From Candidatus Sericytochromatia bacterium (lineage in GTDB: Bacteria; Cyanobacteriota; Sericytochromatia; JACMPN01): a stretch of DNA of 5,958 nucleotides. The position numbers and the translations under genes were made by a program. The number at the start of each line of letters is the position of its first letter. The first letter of the stretch is position 1. Shown piece after piece: positions 1-5,168 of this stretch. Under the pieces are notes generated by a model. That model was not told where the DNA came from and did not search any database. It worked only from the letters and a program-made list of their open reading frames with translations. The stretch covers positions 1 to 5,958 of the forward strand of contig JACMPN010000674.1 in NCBI GenBank assembly GCA_014377495.1. Reading direction: 5' to 3'.

Positions 1-40
1 ATCCGACTGCCTGGTGACAGGCAGTCGGATCACCCTTTTT
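1..40 (+). terminator. Intrinsic (Rho-independent) terminator of an upstream gene outside the window
   Basis: A perfect 13-bp stem (1-13 with 18-30) closes on a GTGA loop, which is a stable GNRA-type tetraloop in RNA. It is followed by CACCC and a run of five T at 36-40. This is the classic layout of an intrinsic terminator on the plus strand, so a plus-strand gene very likely ends just left of the window. The stem could also stop transcription of the minus-strand gene at 94-267, but the T-run for that direction would lie outside the window. Confidence 0.85.
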
Positions 41-93
41 GTCGTGTCCGGAACACTCGCCCTGCTTGTGCACTGGCGTGCACCCGCATGCTT

Positions 94-267
94 TTAGTGG
101 TGATGTTGGACCGAGGTGAGCGCATGGACCAGCTTGTGCAAGAACGGCTGATCGTTGAAGAGCTCGATCAGGCCCTCCTCCAGCGCCGTGACCTGGGCGG
201 CGGTGAACGAATCAGTGCCGATCACGGCCGTAGTCATCGGGGCGAGATCTTCGGCGGTAAAGCTCAT
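94..267 (-). CDS. Small hypothetical protein, 57 aa, with a His-rich C-terminal tail
   Basis: I do not recognise this protein. The reading frame continues upstream to an ATG at 288, but an AGGAGA Shine-Dalgarno sequence (276-281 on the complement) lies inside that extension, 8 nt before the ATG at 265-267. The 57-residue form starting MSFTAEDL is therefore preferred. Codons favour G or C in third position as in the neighbours, which supports a real gene over the overlapping plus-strand frame (88-435), which has no ribosome binding site. There is no signal peptide or membrane segment. The region from about residue 22 to 53 looks like an amphipathic helix (an EEGLIELF segment). It carries H44 and H48 one helical turn apart, and the chain ends in three consecutive His (55-57). 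Metal binding is conceivable but speculative. The gene stands alone, divergent from the next gene, and ends about 60 bases from the terminator at 1-40. Confidence 0.7.
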   Translation of the reverse strand: MSFTAEDLAPMTTAVIGTDSFTAAQVTALEEGLIELFNDQPFLHKLVHALTSVQHHH

Positions 268-275
268 AACGGGAG

Positions 276-281
276 TCTCCT
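276..281 (-). promoter_or_regulatory. Ribosome binding site fixing the start of the 57-aa protein
   Basis: The complement reads AGGAGA, 8 nt upstream of the ATG at 265-267. It lies downstream of the alternative ATG at 286-288, so it decides for the shorter protein. Confidence 0.7.
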
Positions 282-300
282 GTGTCATCGGGTGCGAACA

Positions 301-336
301 CCGGTTTCACCGTCACCCCGGGTGACAGCCGACCGG
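301..336. promoter_or_regulatory. Near-perfect palindrome, candidate operator or hairpin
   Basis: GTCACCC (312-318) and GGGTGAC (320-326) form a perfect inverted repeat around a single C. Outer arms CCGGT (301-305) and ACCGG (332-336) extend the symmetry. The site lies about 45-60 bases upstream of the start of the minus-strand 57-aa gene, a usual place for a dimeric repressor or activator site. A short 1-nt centre suits protein-bound DNA better than an RNA hairpin. No regulator gene is visible nearby, so the role is inferred from symmetry and position alone. Confidence 0.4.
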
Positions 337-563
337 AACGTTCACCTTACCGCGATCCGGCCCCCACCTACGGACCAGCAGGTCGGCGCCAGACCAATCG
401 CGGGCCACATGGCCAAGTCGGCGGCGGCATTGTAGCGGTATCGTCATCCGTCGTATGCTCCCACGCCACAGCCACACGCCCCATCGCTCCCGATCATCGG
501 AAGGCTGCGCCAAGCACAAGCGCACTTTTGCCTAGGCACGTCGCGGTCAAACTCCTGCACACA

Positions 564-591
564 TTGCGACCGGGAACGATTACCATCTAAC
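564..591 (+). promoter_or_regulatory. Weak candidate sigma-70-type promoter
   Basis: TTGCGA (564-569) and TCTAAC (586-591) each match four of six consensus positions and are separated by 16 bases. They sit about 60 bases upstream of the exported-protein start at 655. In GC-rich DNA such matches arise easily, so this is only a suggestion. Confidence 0.22.
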
Positions 592-654
592 GGTGGCGCC
601 TGGCCCTTGATCCGACGCCTGTCCGACCCCATCCCACCCAAAGAGGTTGCCACC

Positions 655-1185
655 ATGACTTACAGGCTGCGTGCTGGCCTGGCCACCCTGGTCTTTTGGT
701 CCGCCATCGGTAGTGCTGCCCAAGCCCTGGACGGCAGGGATTACGTCGGCAACTTCGCCTTCAGTGGCGGTGCGGCGGAAACGACGGCCCGCAATGAAGC
801 CTTCAAAGCGGCCACCGACAGCCTGAACCCTGTGTTTCGGGTCGTCGCCAAGCCGTTCCTCGAATCGGCAACGAAGATTCCCAAAACGATCAAGATCGTC
901 ATGCAGGGCAAGGACATCGGCATCCAGATCGATCCTTATCCGATGCGGGTCTCGGGCCTCGACAGCACCCCGTTCCGCTTCAAGGGGACCATCGGCCAGG
1001 AGTCGACGATGACCCGCCATTGGGAAGGAGCCACCATCGTCGAGATGACCCAGAGTTCCAGCGGCAGTCGTGGCAACACGTACCGCCTCTCCGGTGACGG
1101 CAAGTCCATGACCGTCGTGACCACCTTCCAAAGCGGCCAACTTAAAGCCCCCCTGCGGTACAGCCTCACTTACCGGCGTAACTAG
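655..1185 (+). CDS. Exported beta-rich hypothetical protein, 176 aa
   Basis: The ATG at 655 is preferred over an upstream TTG at 607 because AAGAGG (641-646) lies 8 nt before it, and because this start puts a signal peptide at the very N terminus. That signal has a basic stretch (YRLR), a hydrophobic core (residues 7-18) and an AQA motif giving likely cleavage after A24. The mature protein of about 152 residues would be periplasmic or surface located; no lipobox Cys is present. The second half alternates polar and hydrophobic residues and has short turns. It runs through RHWEG (around residue 120), YRLSGDGKSM and a final PLRYSLTYRR. This resembles small secreted lipocalin-like or beta-barrel proteins in which a charged-W-G strand is followed by a Y-L-S-x-D-G-K turn. 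I cannot assign a function. It is followed by a hairpin at 1197-1236 and then the glycosyltransferase. Confidence 0.8.
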   Translation: MTYRLRAGLATLVFWSAIGSAAQALDGRDYVGNFAFSGGAAETTARNEAFKAATDSLNPVFRVVAKPFLESATKIPKTIKIVMQGKDIGIQIDPYPMRVSGLDSTPFRFKGTIGQESTMTRHWEGATIVEMTQSSSGSRGNTYRLSGDGKSMTVVTTFQSGQLKAPLRYSLTYRRN

Positions 1186-1196
1186 CCGGGCATGTG

Positions 1197-1236
1197 ACAA
1201 TGGGGCCAGACCGCCCAGCAGGGTCACCCCATCTGT
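1197..1236 (+). terminator. Hairpin behind the exported-protein gene, possible terminator
   Basis: ACA and ATGGGG (1197-1205) pair with CCCCAT and TGT (1227-1236), with one bulged C at 1233. An inner stem GACC (1209-1212) pairs with GGTC (1222-1225). The structure starts 12 bases after the stop codon of the exported-protein gene. No T-run follows, so it may slow or stabilise rather than fully terminate, and read-through into the glycosyltransferase is possible. Confidence 0.35.
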
Positions 1237-1281
1237 TGCCTGTCCGGGGATGAAGGTAGATGACCGTCCTGATCAGCACCC

Positions 1282-3429
1282 ATGACTCCTGAAACGCCGG
1301 CCGTGGTTTCCGGCAACGATCGATCGGCCAACGGGGACATCCTGTCCCTGGTAGCGCAGGCTACCGCCATGCGTGCCGCTGGCCGCGATACGGAAGCGCT
1401 CGCCTGTATCGAGTTGGCCATCCGGCAGGAACCGGAAGCGGTTTCCCTCTTGTTGGGCTGGGGGATCGGCCTGCTGGACGCCGAACAACCGGCAGCCGCC
1501 GCAGCACTCTTTCAAAGCGGTCTGGCCCTCCTGCCAAAGCACAGCGGCCTACATCTCCAACTGGGTAATGCGTGGCGCCAGCAGGGCGAAGGCGACAAGG
1601 CGATTGCCTGCTATCGCCGGGCGATCTGGCACGATGGCATGAATGTCCCGGCGCTGTATATCCTCGTCGTCGCCCTGGTCGATAAGGGCCGGAACACCGA
1701 AGCCGTAGCGATTGCCAAGCTGCTCTATTGGGCAGGGCCCCATCACCCCATGGCCTTGCACGGGGTTGCCATCGCCATGTTTGCCTGCGGCCGCTTCCAG
1801 GATGCTTCGGACTATTTGGAACATGCGACCACCATGGCCCCGACGGCGACTCCCGCCTGGGCGCTGTGGGGGTCGGCACTGCAGTTCCAGAGCAAGTTCG
1901 TCGAAGCTGAAGCGGCCTTCCGTCGGGCCTTGGCCCTCGACCCGCACCGTCGGGACTGCCTGACCAGCCTGGCCGAGGTGCGGGCGTACATGGGATTTCC
2001 GACCGAAGCCAAGGCCCTCTATCAGCAGGCGTACGATCTACAGTCATCGGCTGGCCTGCTATACCGCCAGGCCGGCTGCATCGGGACGTTCGGAGCCAGT
2101 GACGAGGCCGTGGCGACCGAGCGGGCCACTATCCTGAAGCGCATCAAACAGCTCGCCAGCCAGGGCCTGCGGATCAGCGACCCGCTCACCGAAGCCAGCT
2201 GTGTGATCGCCAACCTGTCCTATCAGGGCCTCAACGACCGTCCCATTATGGAGGCTGCCGGCAGCTTCCTGCGGGGGGCCTGTCCCTCCTTGCAGTGGAC
2301 AGCCCCGCATTGTGGCCGGGACCGGATCCGGCCGACCGGCGGGCGGATCCGCATCGGCTTTGCCTCGCGGTACCTCTACGACCACGAGATCGGCCGCCTG
2401 GTTTTGCCGTGGATCCTGGGACTCGACCGGTGCCGCTTCGATGTCTCGATCTGGCACTGGGGCCCGGAAGATGACGTCGTGCGGTCCTTTGCCGACCGGG
2501 TCGATCATGTCTCCCGCCTGTCGGGCAGCCTGTCGGACATGCAGAAAGAGCTTGCCGCCGCGGAGTTGGACATGCTGGTCTACCCCGAGATCGGCTTGGA
2601 TGTGACGGGCTACTGCCTGGCCTTTGCCCGTCTGGCGCCCGTGCAGTTGGCCGCTTGGGGCCACCCTGTCACCAGCGGCCTGACGACCATCGATTACTTC
2701 GTGTCCGAGCGGGACATGGAGCCGGCCGATGCGGCCCTGCACTACACCGAAAAACTGATCCTGCTCGCCGGGATGCCGGCCTATCAGGTGTCGCCCGACC
2801 GGGTACAGGCGCCGACAGCCGGGCACCGCTCGGACCGTGCGGCCTTCGGCTTCGATCCGGATTGGCACCTGTATGGCTGCCTGCAATCCATCGCCAACTA
2901 TCAGCCGGGATTCGACCTGCTCATCGCCCAGATTTTGCGTCGCGATCCCCAGGGCCGGATGGTCATCAGGGCCCAGTATCCGTCTTGGGGACAGCTCTGG
3001 ACGGCCCGTTTCGGGTCAGCTTACCCGGATGTCGCCAAACGGGTGATCCTGTTGCCCGAACTGTCTCAAGAGCGGTATCTCACCCTGCTGCACACCCTCG
3101 ACGTGGCGTTGGATCCGCCGACGTATGCCCACGGCCACAACACGTACGATGCCCTTCTGGCCGGGACGCCGGTCGTCACGTTGCCCGGGCCCTGCATGCG
3201 TTCCCGCCGGACCCTCGCCTATCTGCGCAAAATCGGCATGCTGGACACGGTCGCCAAAAACGGCGAAGCCTACGTGGCTCTGGCCACCCGCATGGCGACC
3301 GATTCCGTATGGCGGCAGGGCCTGCGGACCCGCTTGATCGAAGCTCTGCCTCTCCTCACCGACCCGGGACCGATCAGCCGGTCCTTTCAGGACATGCTGC
3401 TGCAACTCGCCGATACTCACCTGGGTTGA
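1282..3429 (+). CDS. TPR-repeat GT41-family (OGT/SPINDLY-like) protein O-glycosyltransferase
   Basis: This 715-residue protein has about seven 34-residue TPR units (roughly residues 20-257), a linker, and a C-terminal GT41 domain (about 345-712). The family transfers a sugar, usually GlcNAc from UDP-GlcNAc, to Ser/Thr of proteins, with the TPR helix choosing the substrate. Family marks include IRIGFAS with H368, which aligns with the active-site His of human OGT. Others are PVQLAAWGHPVTSG followed by IDYFVSE, YTEKLI, GHNTYDALLAGTPVVTLPG (from G618), and the closing RSRRTLAYLRKIGM region. At the CxQSxxK motif that normally supplies the UDP-phosphate-binding Lys, this protein has CLQSIANYQP, giving N539 instead. 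No signal peptide or membrane segment is seen, so it should be cytoplasmic. The ATG at 1282 is the first possible start after an in-frame stop at 1270, but it has no good Shine-Dalgarno sequence. Donor sugar and targets cannot be read from sequence. The neighbouring exported protein and the SLH protein are possible but unproven clients. Confidence 0.92.
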   Translation: MTPETPAVVSGNDRSANGDILSLVAQATAMRAAGRDTEALACIELAIRQEPEAVSLLLGWGIGLLDAEQPAAAAALFQSGLALLPKHSGLHLQLGNAWRQQGEGDKAIACYRRAIWHDGMNVPALYILVVALVDKGRNTEAVAIAKLLYWAGPHHPMALHGVAIAMFACGRFQDASDYLEHATTMAPTATPAWALWGSALQFQSKFVEAEAAFRRALALDPHRRDCLTSLAEVRAYMGFPTEAKALYQQAYDLQSSAGLLYRQAGCIGTFGASDEAVATERATILKRIKQLASQGLRISDPLTEASCVIANLSYQGLNDRPIMEAAGSFLRGACPSLQWTAPHCGRDRIRPTGGRIRIGFASRYLYDHEIGRLVLPWILGLDRCRFDVSIWHWGPEDDVVRSFADRVDHVSRLSGSLSDMQKELAAAELDMLVYPEIGLDVTGYCLAFARLAPVQLAAWGHPVTSGLTTIDYFVSERDMEPADAALHYTEKLILLAGMPAYQVSPDRVQAPTAGHRSDRAAFGFDPDWHLYGCLQSIANYQPGFDLLIAQILRRDPQGRMVIRAQYPSWGQLWTARFGSAYPDVAKRVILLPELSQERYLTLLHTLDVALDPPTYAHGHNTYDALLAGTPVVTLPGPCMRSRRTLAYLRKIGMLDTVAKNGEAYVALATRMATDSVWRQGLRTRLIEALPLLTDPGPISRSFQDMLLQLADTHLG

Positions 3430-3436
3430 TCGACGG

Positions 3437-3503
3437 GACCCGACCGGCTGGGTCACCGCCCCCAATCGGGGACAGTGACCCCGAAAGGCGGGCCGGTGAC
3501 AGG
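3437..3503 (+). terminator. Overlapping inverted repeats after the glycosyltransferase gene
   Basis: The main stem is GGGTCAC (3450-3456) with GTGACCC (3475-3481), containing an inner stem CCCC (3460-3463), loop AATC, GGGG (3468-3471). It begins 20 bases after the stop codon, the usual place for a terminator, but no T-run follows. Two competing pairings exist: GACCC (3437-3441) with GGGTC (3450-3454), and GTCACCG (3452-3458) with CGGTGAC (3494-3500). A 3'-end stabilising structure or a T-less terminator is the simplest reading. Confidence 0.4.
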
Positions 3504-3729
3504 GTCTTGTGTTGCCTGACGTGAGGGCCTTTGGCAGGTCGGCTGAAATCAGGTAGCAAAAAGGGTTCTCGGTGATCCCGTTGGCTGCTAACCTGTTTTA
3601 ATCGAGTTCCCGCAGGTACTCGGGCTACCGAGAGCGTCTCGCAAACAGGACCTAGCCGCTCTAAGGATGTCGTCGACTGGGCTGCAGTGTGGCCCCAAAC
3701 GACCGGCGACGGCTGGGATCATTCGTAAC
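3504..3729 (+). other. Structured upstream region and leader of mreB, no gene
   Basis: No gene is supported here. The stretch must carry the mreB promoter, but no full sigma-70 match was found. TTTAAT at 3597-3602 matches five of six -10 positions but lacks a fitting -35 box. Several stems can form: AGGTAGC (3551-3557) with GCTAACCT (3587-3594, one bulged A); ACCTG (3591-3595) with CAGGT (3613-3617); CTCGG, loop GCTA, CCGAG (3619-3632); and CCTGTTT (3592-3598) with AAACAGG (3643-3649). Several of these exclude one another. I matched this to no riboswitch class I know. Confidence 0.4.
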
Positions 3730-3736
3730 AAGGAAG
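3730..3736 (+). promoter_or_regulatory. Ribosome binding site deciding the mreB start
   Basis: AAGGAAG lies 9 nt before the ATG at 3746. It sits inside the longer open frame that begins with GTG at 3689, so it rules in favour of the shorter start. A second AGGAAG at 3738-3743 is too close to the start to be the main site. Confidence 0.65.
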
Positions 3737-3745
3737 CAGGAAGCC

Positions 3746-4771
3746 ATGTTCAATTTCCTCGGTCGCTTTAGCCGGGACATGGGCATCGACCTAGGGACAG
3801 CGAACACGCTCGTGTACGTCCGTGGACGCGGCATCGTCCTGCGGGAGCCCAGCGTCGTCGCCATCGACCGCCAGCACGGCAAGGTCCTGGCGGTGGGCGA
3901 AGAGGCCAAGCAGATGATCGGGCGCACGCCCGGCAACATCACGGCGATCCGGCCCCTCCTCGACGGCGTCATCGCCGACTTTGACGTCGCCGAGCAGATG
4001 CTCAAGTACTTCATCAAACGGGTGCGTGACACTTGGAGCCCCTTTCCGCCGCGGATGATCATCGGTGTGCCTTCGGGCGTCACCGGTGTCGAGCGCCGGG
4101 CCGTCACCGACGCCGCCATGCAGGCGGGTGCCCGGGAAGTCTCCTTGATCGAAGAACCCATGGCCGCTGCCATCGGCGCCGGCCTGCCCGTCGCCGAGGC
4201 GATCGGCAGCATGGTCGTCGACATCGGCGGTGGCACGACCGAGGTGGCCGTCATCGCCCTCGGCGGCATCGTCATCAGCCAGTCGGTCCGGGTGGCCGGC
4301 GACGAACTGAGCGACTCGGTCGCCACGTACATGAAAAAGGTCCACAACCTCAGCATCGGCGACCGGACGGCCGAAGAGATCAAGATCCGCCTCGGCTCCG
4401 CTTACCCGTGGAAAGACGAGACCTCGATGGAGGTTCGCGGCCTGAACCTGATCTCCGGCCTGCCCCGCACGGTGACGATCACCAGTTCGGAGATCCGTGA
4501 AGCGATGGCCGAGCCCGTCTCCGTCATCGTCGATGCCGTGCGTGACACCCTGGAGCGGACCCCGCCCGAGCTGGCCGCCGACATCATCGACCGGGGCATC
4601 GTCCTCACGGGCGGCGGGGCGCTGCTGCAGGGTCTGGATGAGCTGATCAGCCACGAGACTGAGATGCCCGTCCACATCGCCGACAACCCCCTCGACTGTG
4701 TCGTCCTCGGCACCGGCAAGGTCCTGGACGAGTTCCAGACCCTGCGGCGCGTCCTCGGTGATTCCGCTTAA
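3746..4771 (+). CDS. mreB: Rod-shape-determining actin-like protein MreB
   Basis: MreB is a membrane-bound bacterial actin that polymerises with ATP and guides peptidoglycan synthesis to set cell shape. The 341-residue product matches the usual MreB length (about 335-350). Visible marks include a short N-terminal amphipathic stretch (MFNFLGRF) for membrane binding. Phosphate loop 1 is MGIDLGTANTLVYV with D15, and EEPMAAAIGAGLP begins at E136. Phosphate loop 2 is VVDIGGGTTEVAV with D159. The adenosine motif LTGGGALLQGLDEL has T288-G291. RTAEEIK and GSAYP complete the subdomain IIB pattern. The start at ATG 3746 is chosen for its ribosome binding site and because it gives the standard N terminus. 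VAGDELS, KKVHNL and VLGTGKVLDEF resemble cyanobacterial MreB rather than Bacillus or Proteobacteria, where VGGD is usual. mreC and mreD do not follow; a long hairpin begins 38 bases after the stop. Confidence 0.97.
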   Translation: MFNFLGRFSRDMGIDLGTANTLVYVRGRGIVLREPSVVAIDRQHGKVLAVGEEAKQMIGRTPGNITAIRPLLDGVIADFDVAEQMLKYFIKRVRDTWSPFPPRMIIGVPSGVTGVERRAVTDAAMQAGAREVSLIEEPMAAAIGAGLPVAEAIGSMVVDIGGGTTEVAVIALGGIVISQSVRVAGDELSDSVATYMKKVHNLSIGDRTAEEIKIRLGSAYPWKDETSMEVRGLNLISGLPRTVTITSSEIREAMAEPVSVIVDAVRDTLERTPPELAADIIDRGIVLTGGGALLQGLDELISHETEMPVHIADNPLDCVVLGTGKVLDEFQTLRRVLGDSA

Positions 4772-4798
4772 GACGGAGTAACCGCACTACTTATCGAA

Positions 4799-4862
4799 GG
4801 GTCCGCCCTTAAGACAACGCCTCCGGCATACATGAAGCCGGGGGCGTTGTCTTAGGGTCCGC
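4799..4862. repeat. 8-bp direct repeats flanking the post-mreB hairpin
   Basis: GGGTCCGC occurs at 4799-4806 and again at 4855-4862, exactly bracketing a 48-bp segment that is mostly inverted repeat. This layout resembles a target-site duplication around a tiny palindromic insertion, but could also be chance or part of the terminator. A second direct repeat, CTTAAGAC, occurs at 4767-4774 (spanning the mreB stop codon) and at 4808-4815 (start of the hairpin's left arm). Confidence 0.5.
4810..4854 (+). terminator. Long hairpin closing the mreB transcript
   Basis: Twelve perfect pairs (4810-4821 with 4843-4854), one T-G wobble (4822 with 4842) and five more pairs CCGGC/GCCGG (4823-4827 with 4837-4841) enclose a 9-nt loop. 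This 18-bp stem is by far the strongest structure after mreB and probably ends or protects its transcript. It lacks the trailing T-run of a textbook intrinsic terminator, being followed by GGGTCC. Because it is nearly symmetrical it would act the same on either strand. Confidence 0.65.
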
Positions 4863-4934
4863 AGCGCGATCGTCCGGCCTGACGGCGGTCATCAGCACGT
4901 GTCACGCCCCGATTGACGTAATCCATTGTTCAGC

Positions 4935-4968
4935 AAAGGGGAACGCGGTCTCGGACAAGCCCTTTTTT
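4935..4968 (+). terminator. Candidate intrinsic terminator or attenuator
   Basis: AAAGGG (4935-4940) pairs with CCCTTT (4960-4965) and the T-run continues to 4968, giving six T in all. The loop is long (19 nt), so the structure is modest. It could end a short transcript made in this region or attenuate transcription toward the coiled-coil gene. It competes with the inverted repeat at 4951-4989. Confidence 0.3.
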
Positions 4969-4989
4969 GGGGATACGGCCATTGTCCGA
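4951..4989. repeat. Inverted repeat with following T-run
   Basis: TCGGACAA (4951-4958) and TTGTCCGA (4982-4989) are perfect complements, with GCC (4959-4961) and GGC (4977-4979) extending the stem past a 2-nt bulge. A run of five T lies at 4996-5000, seven bases past the stem, too far for a standard terminator. It overlaps the AAAGGG/CCCTTT stem, so only one of the two can form at a time. Confidence 0.4.
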
Positions 4990-5168
4990 AAATTCTTTTT
5001 GTGGCCCGTGACAAACCGGCCTGGAATCCCCAAACGACACAATGTTACGCCTTTTCACGGGGCACTGTCGCGCCCTGAAAGTGATTCGACTTATCGTGCA
5101 CATGGGTTACATTTCGCAATCATCCATTGTAAACTAACGTTGCGCCATAAGATTGAGGGGTCACGAAA

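Larger units (their letters stand above)
282..641. other. Noncoding divergent intergenic region
   Basis: No convincing gene lies here. The open frames on either strand (282-590 plus, 313-525 minus, 444-656 minus) lack ribosome binding sites and have low-complexity or basic translations typical of random frames in GC-rich DNA. The region separates two divergent genes, so it should hold both promoters. Notable structures are the 7+1+7 palindrome at 312-326 with outer arms at 301-305 and 332-336, and a 5+1+5 palindrome at 490-500 (CCGAT, C, ATCGG). A TACAAT box on the complement of 430-435 could be a -10 element for the minus-strand gene, but no fitting -35 box was found. Confidence 0.55.
4863..5154. 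other. Noncoding region upstream of the coiled-coil gene
   Basis: There is no supported gene in these roughly 300 bases; the plus frame at 4999-5217 lacks a ribosome binding site and runs into the coiled-coil gene in another frame. The region is less GC-rich than the rest and should carry the promoter for the genes at 5169 and 5509. No convincing sigma-70 pair was found. GGAAT (5023-5027) and GTTA (5044-5047) are 16 bases apart, a layout reminiscent of ECF-sigma promoters, but the match is thin. ATCCATTGT occurs twice (4921-4929, 5122-5130) and CCATTGT a third time (4979-4985). GTTACA (5106-5111) and TGTAAAC (5129-5135) form an imperfect inverted repeat close to the gene. Confidence 0.4.

Noticed and set aside
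68..83. Two GTGCAC copies around TGGC as a terminator of the minus-strand gene
   Set aside because: The 6-bp stem is possible but has no T-run in the minus-strand direction; the hairpin at 1-30 is a better candidate.
88..435. 115-aa plus-strand open frame
   Set aside because: No ribosome binding site before its ATG, and it overlaps antisense the 57-aa gene, which has a good one; the Arg/Pro/Gly-rich tail looks like random GC-rich translation.
580..1227. 215-aa minus-strand open frame
   Set aside because: Antisense shadow of the exported-protein gene, which has a ribosome binding site and a signal peptide; the minus translation has no recognisable pattern.
2059..2886. 275-aa minus-strand frame, with the similar long plus frame at 2655-3524
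   Set aside because: Both lie inside the clearly coding GT41 gene in other frames; long open shadows are expected at this GC content.
13..3501. GGTGACAG or GTCACC motif recurring between genes (13-20, 312-326, 1221-1230, 3450-3501) as a possible dispersed regulatory element
   Set aside because: The complement also occurs inside the glycosyltransferase coding region (2666-2673) and several copies are just stem arms of hairpins, so a dedicated element is not supported.
3689..3745. 19-residue N-terminal extension of MreB from a GTG start
   Set aside because: The good ribosome binding site lies inside it, and the shorter form has the standard MreB N terminus.
3791..4675. 294-aa minus-strand frame
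   Set aside because: Antisense shadow of mreB; its Asp/Gly/His-rich translation mirrors mreB codons.
5081..5109. SigB-like promoter (GTGATT ... GGGTTA) before the coiled-coil gene
   Set aside because: The 17-base spacing is wrong for SigB-type promoters (about 13-15) and the boxes match poorly.
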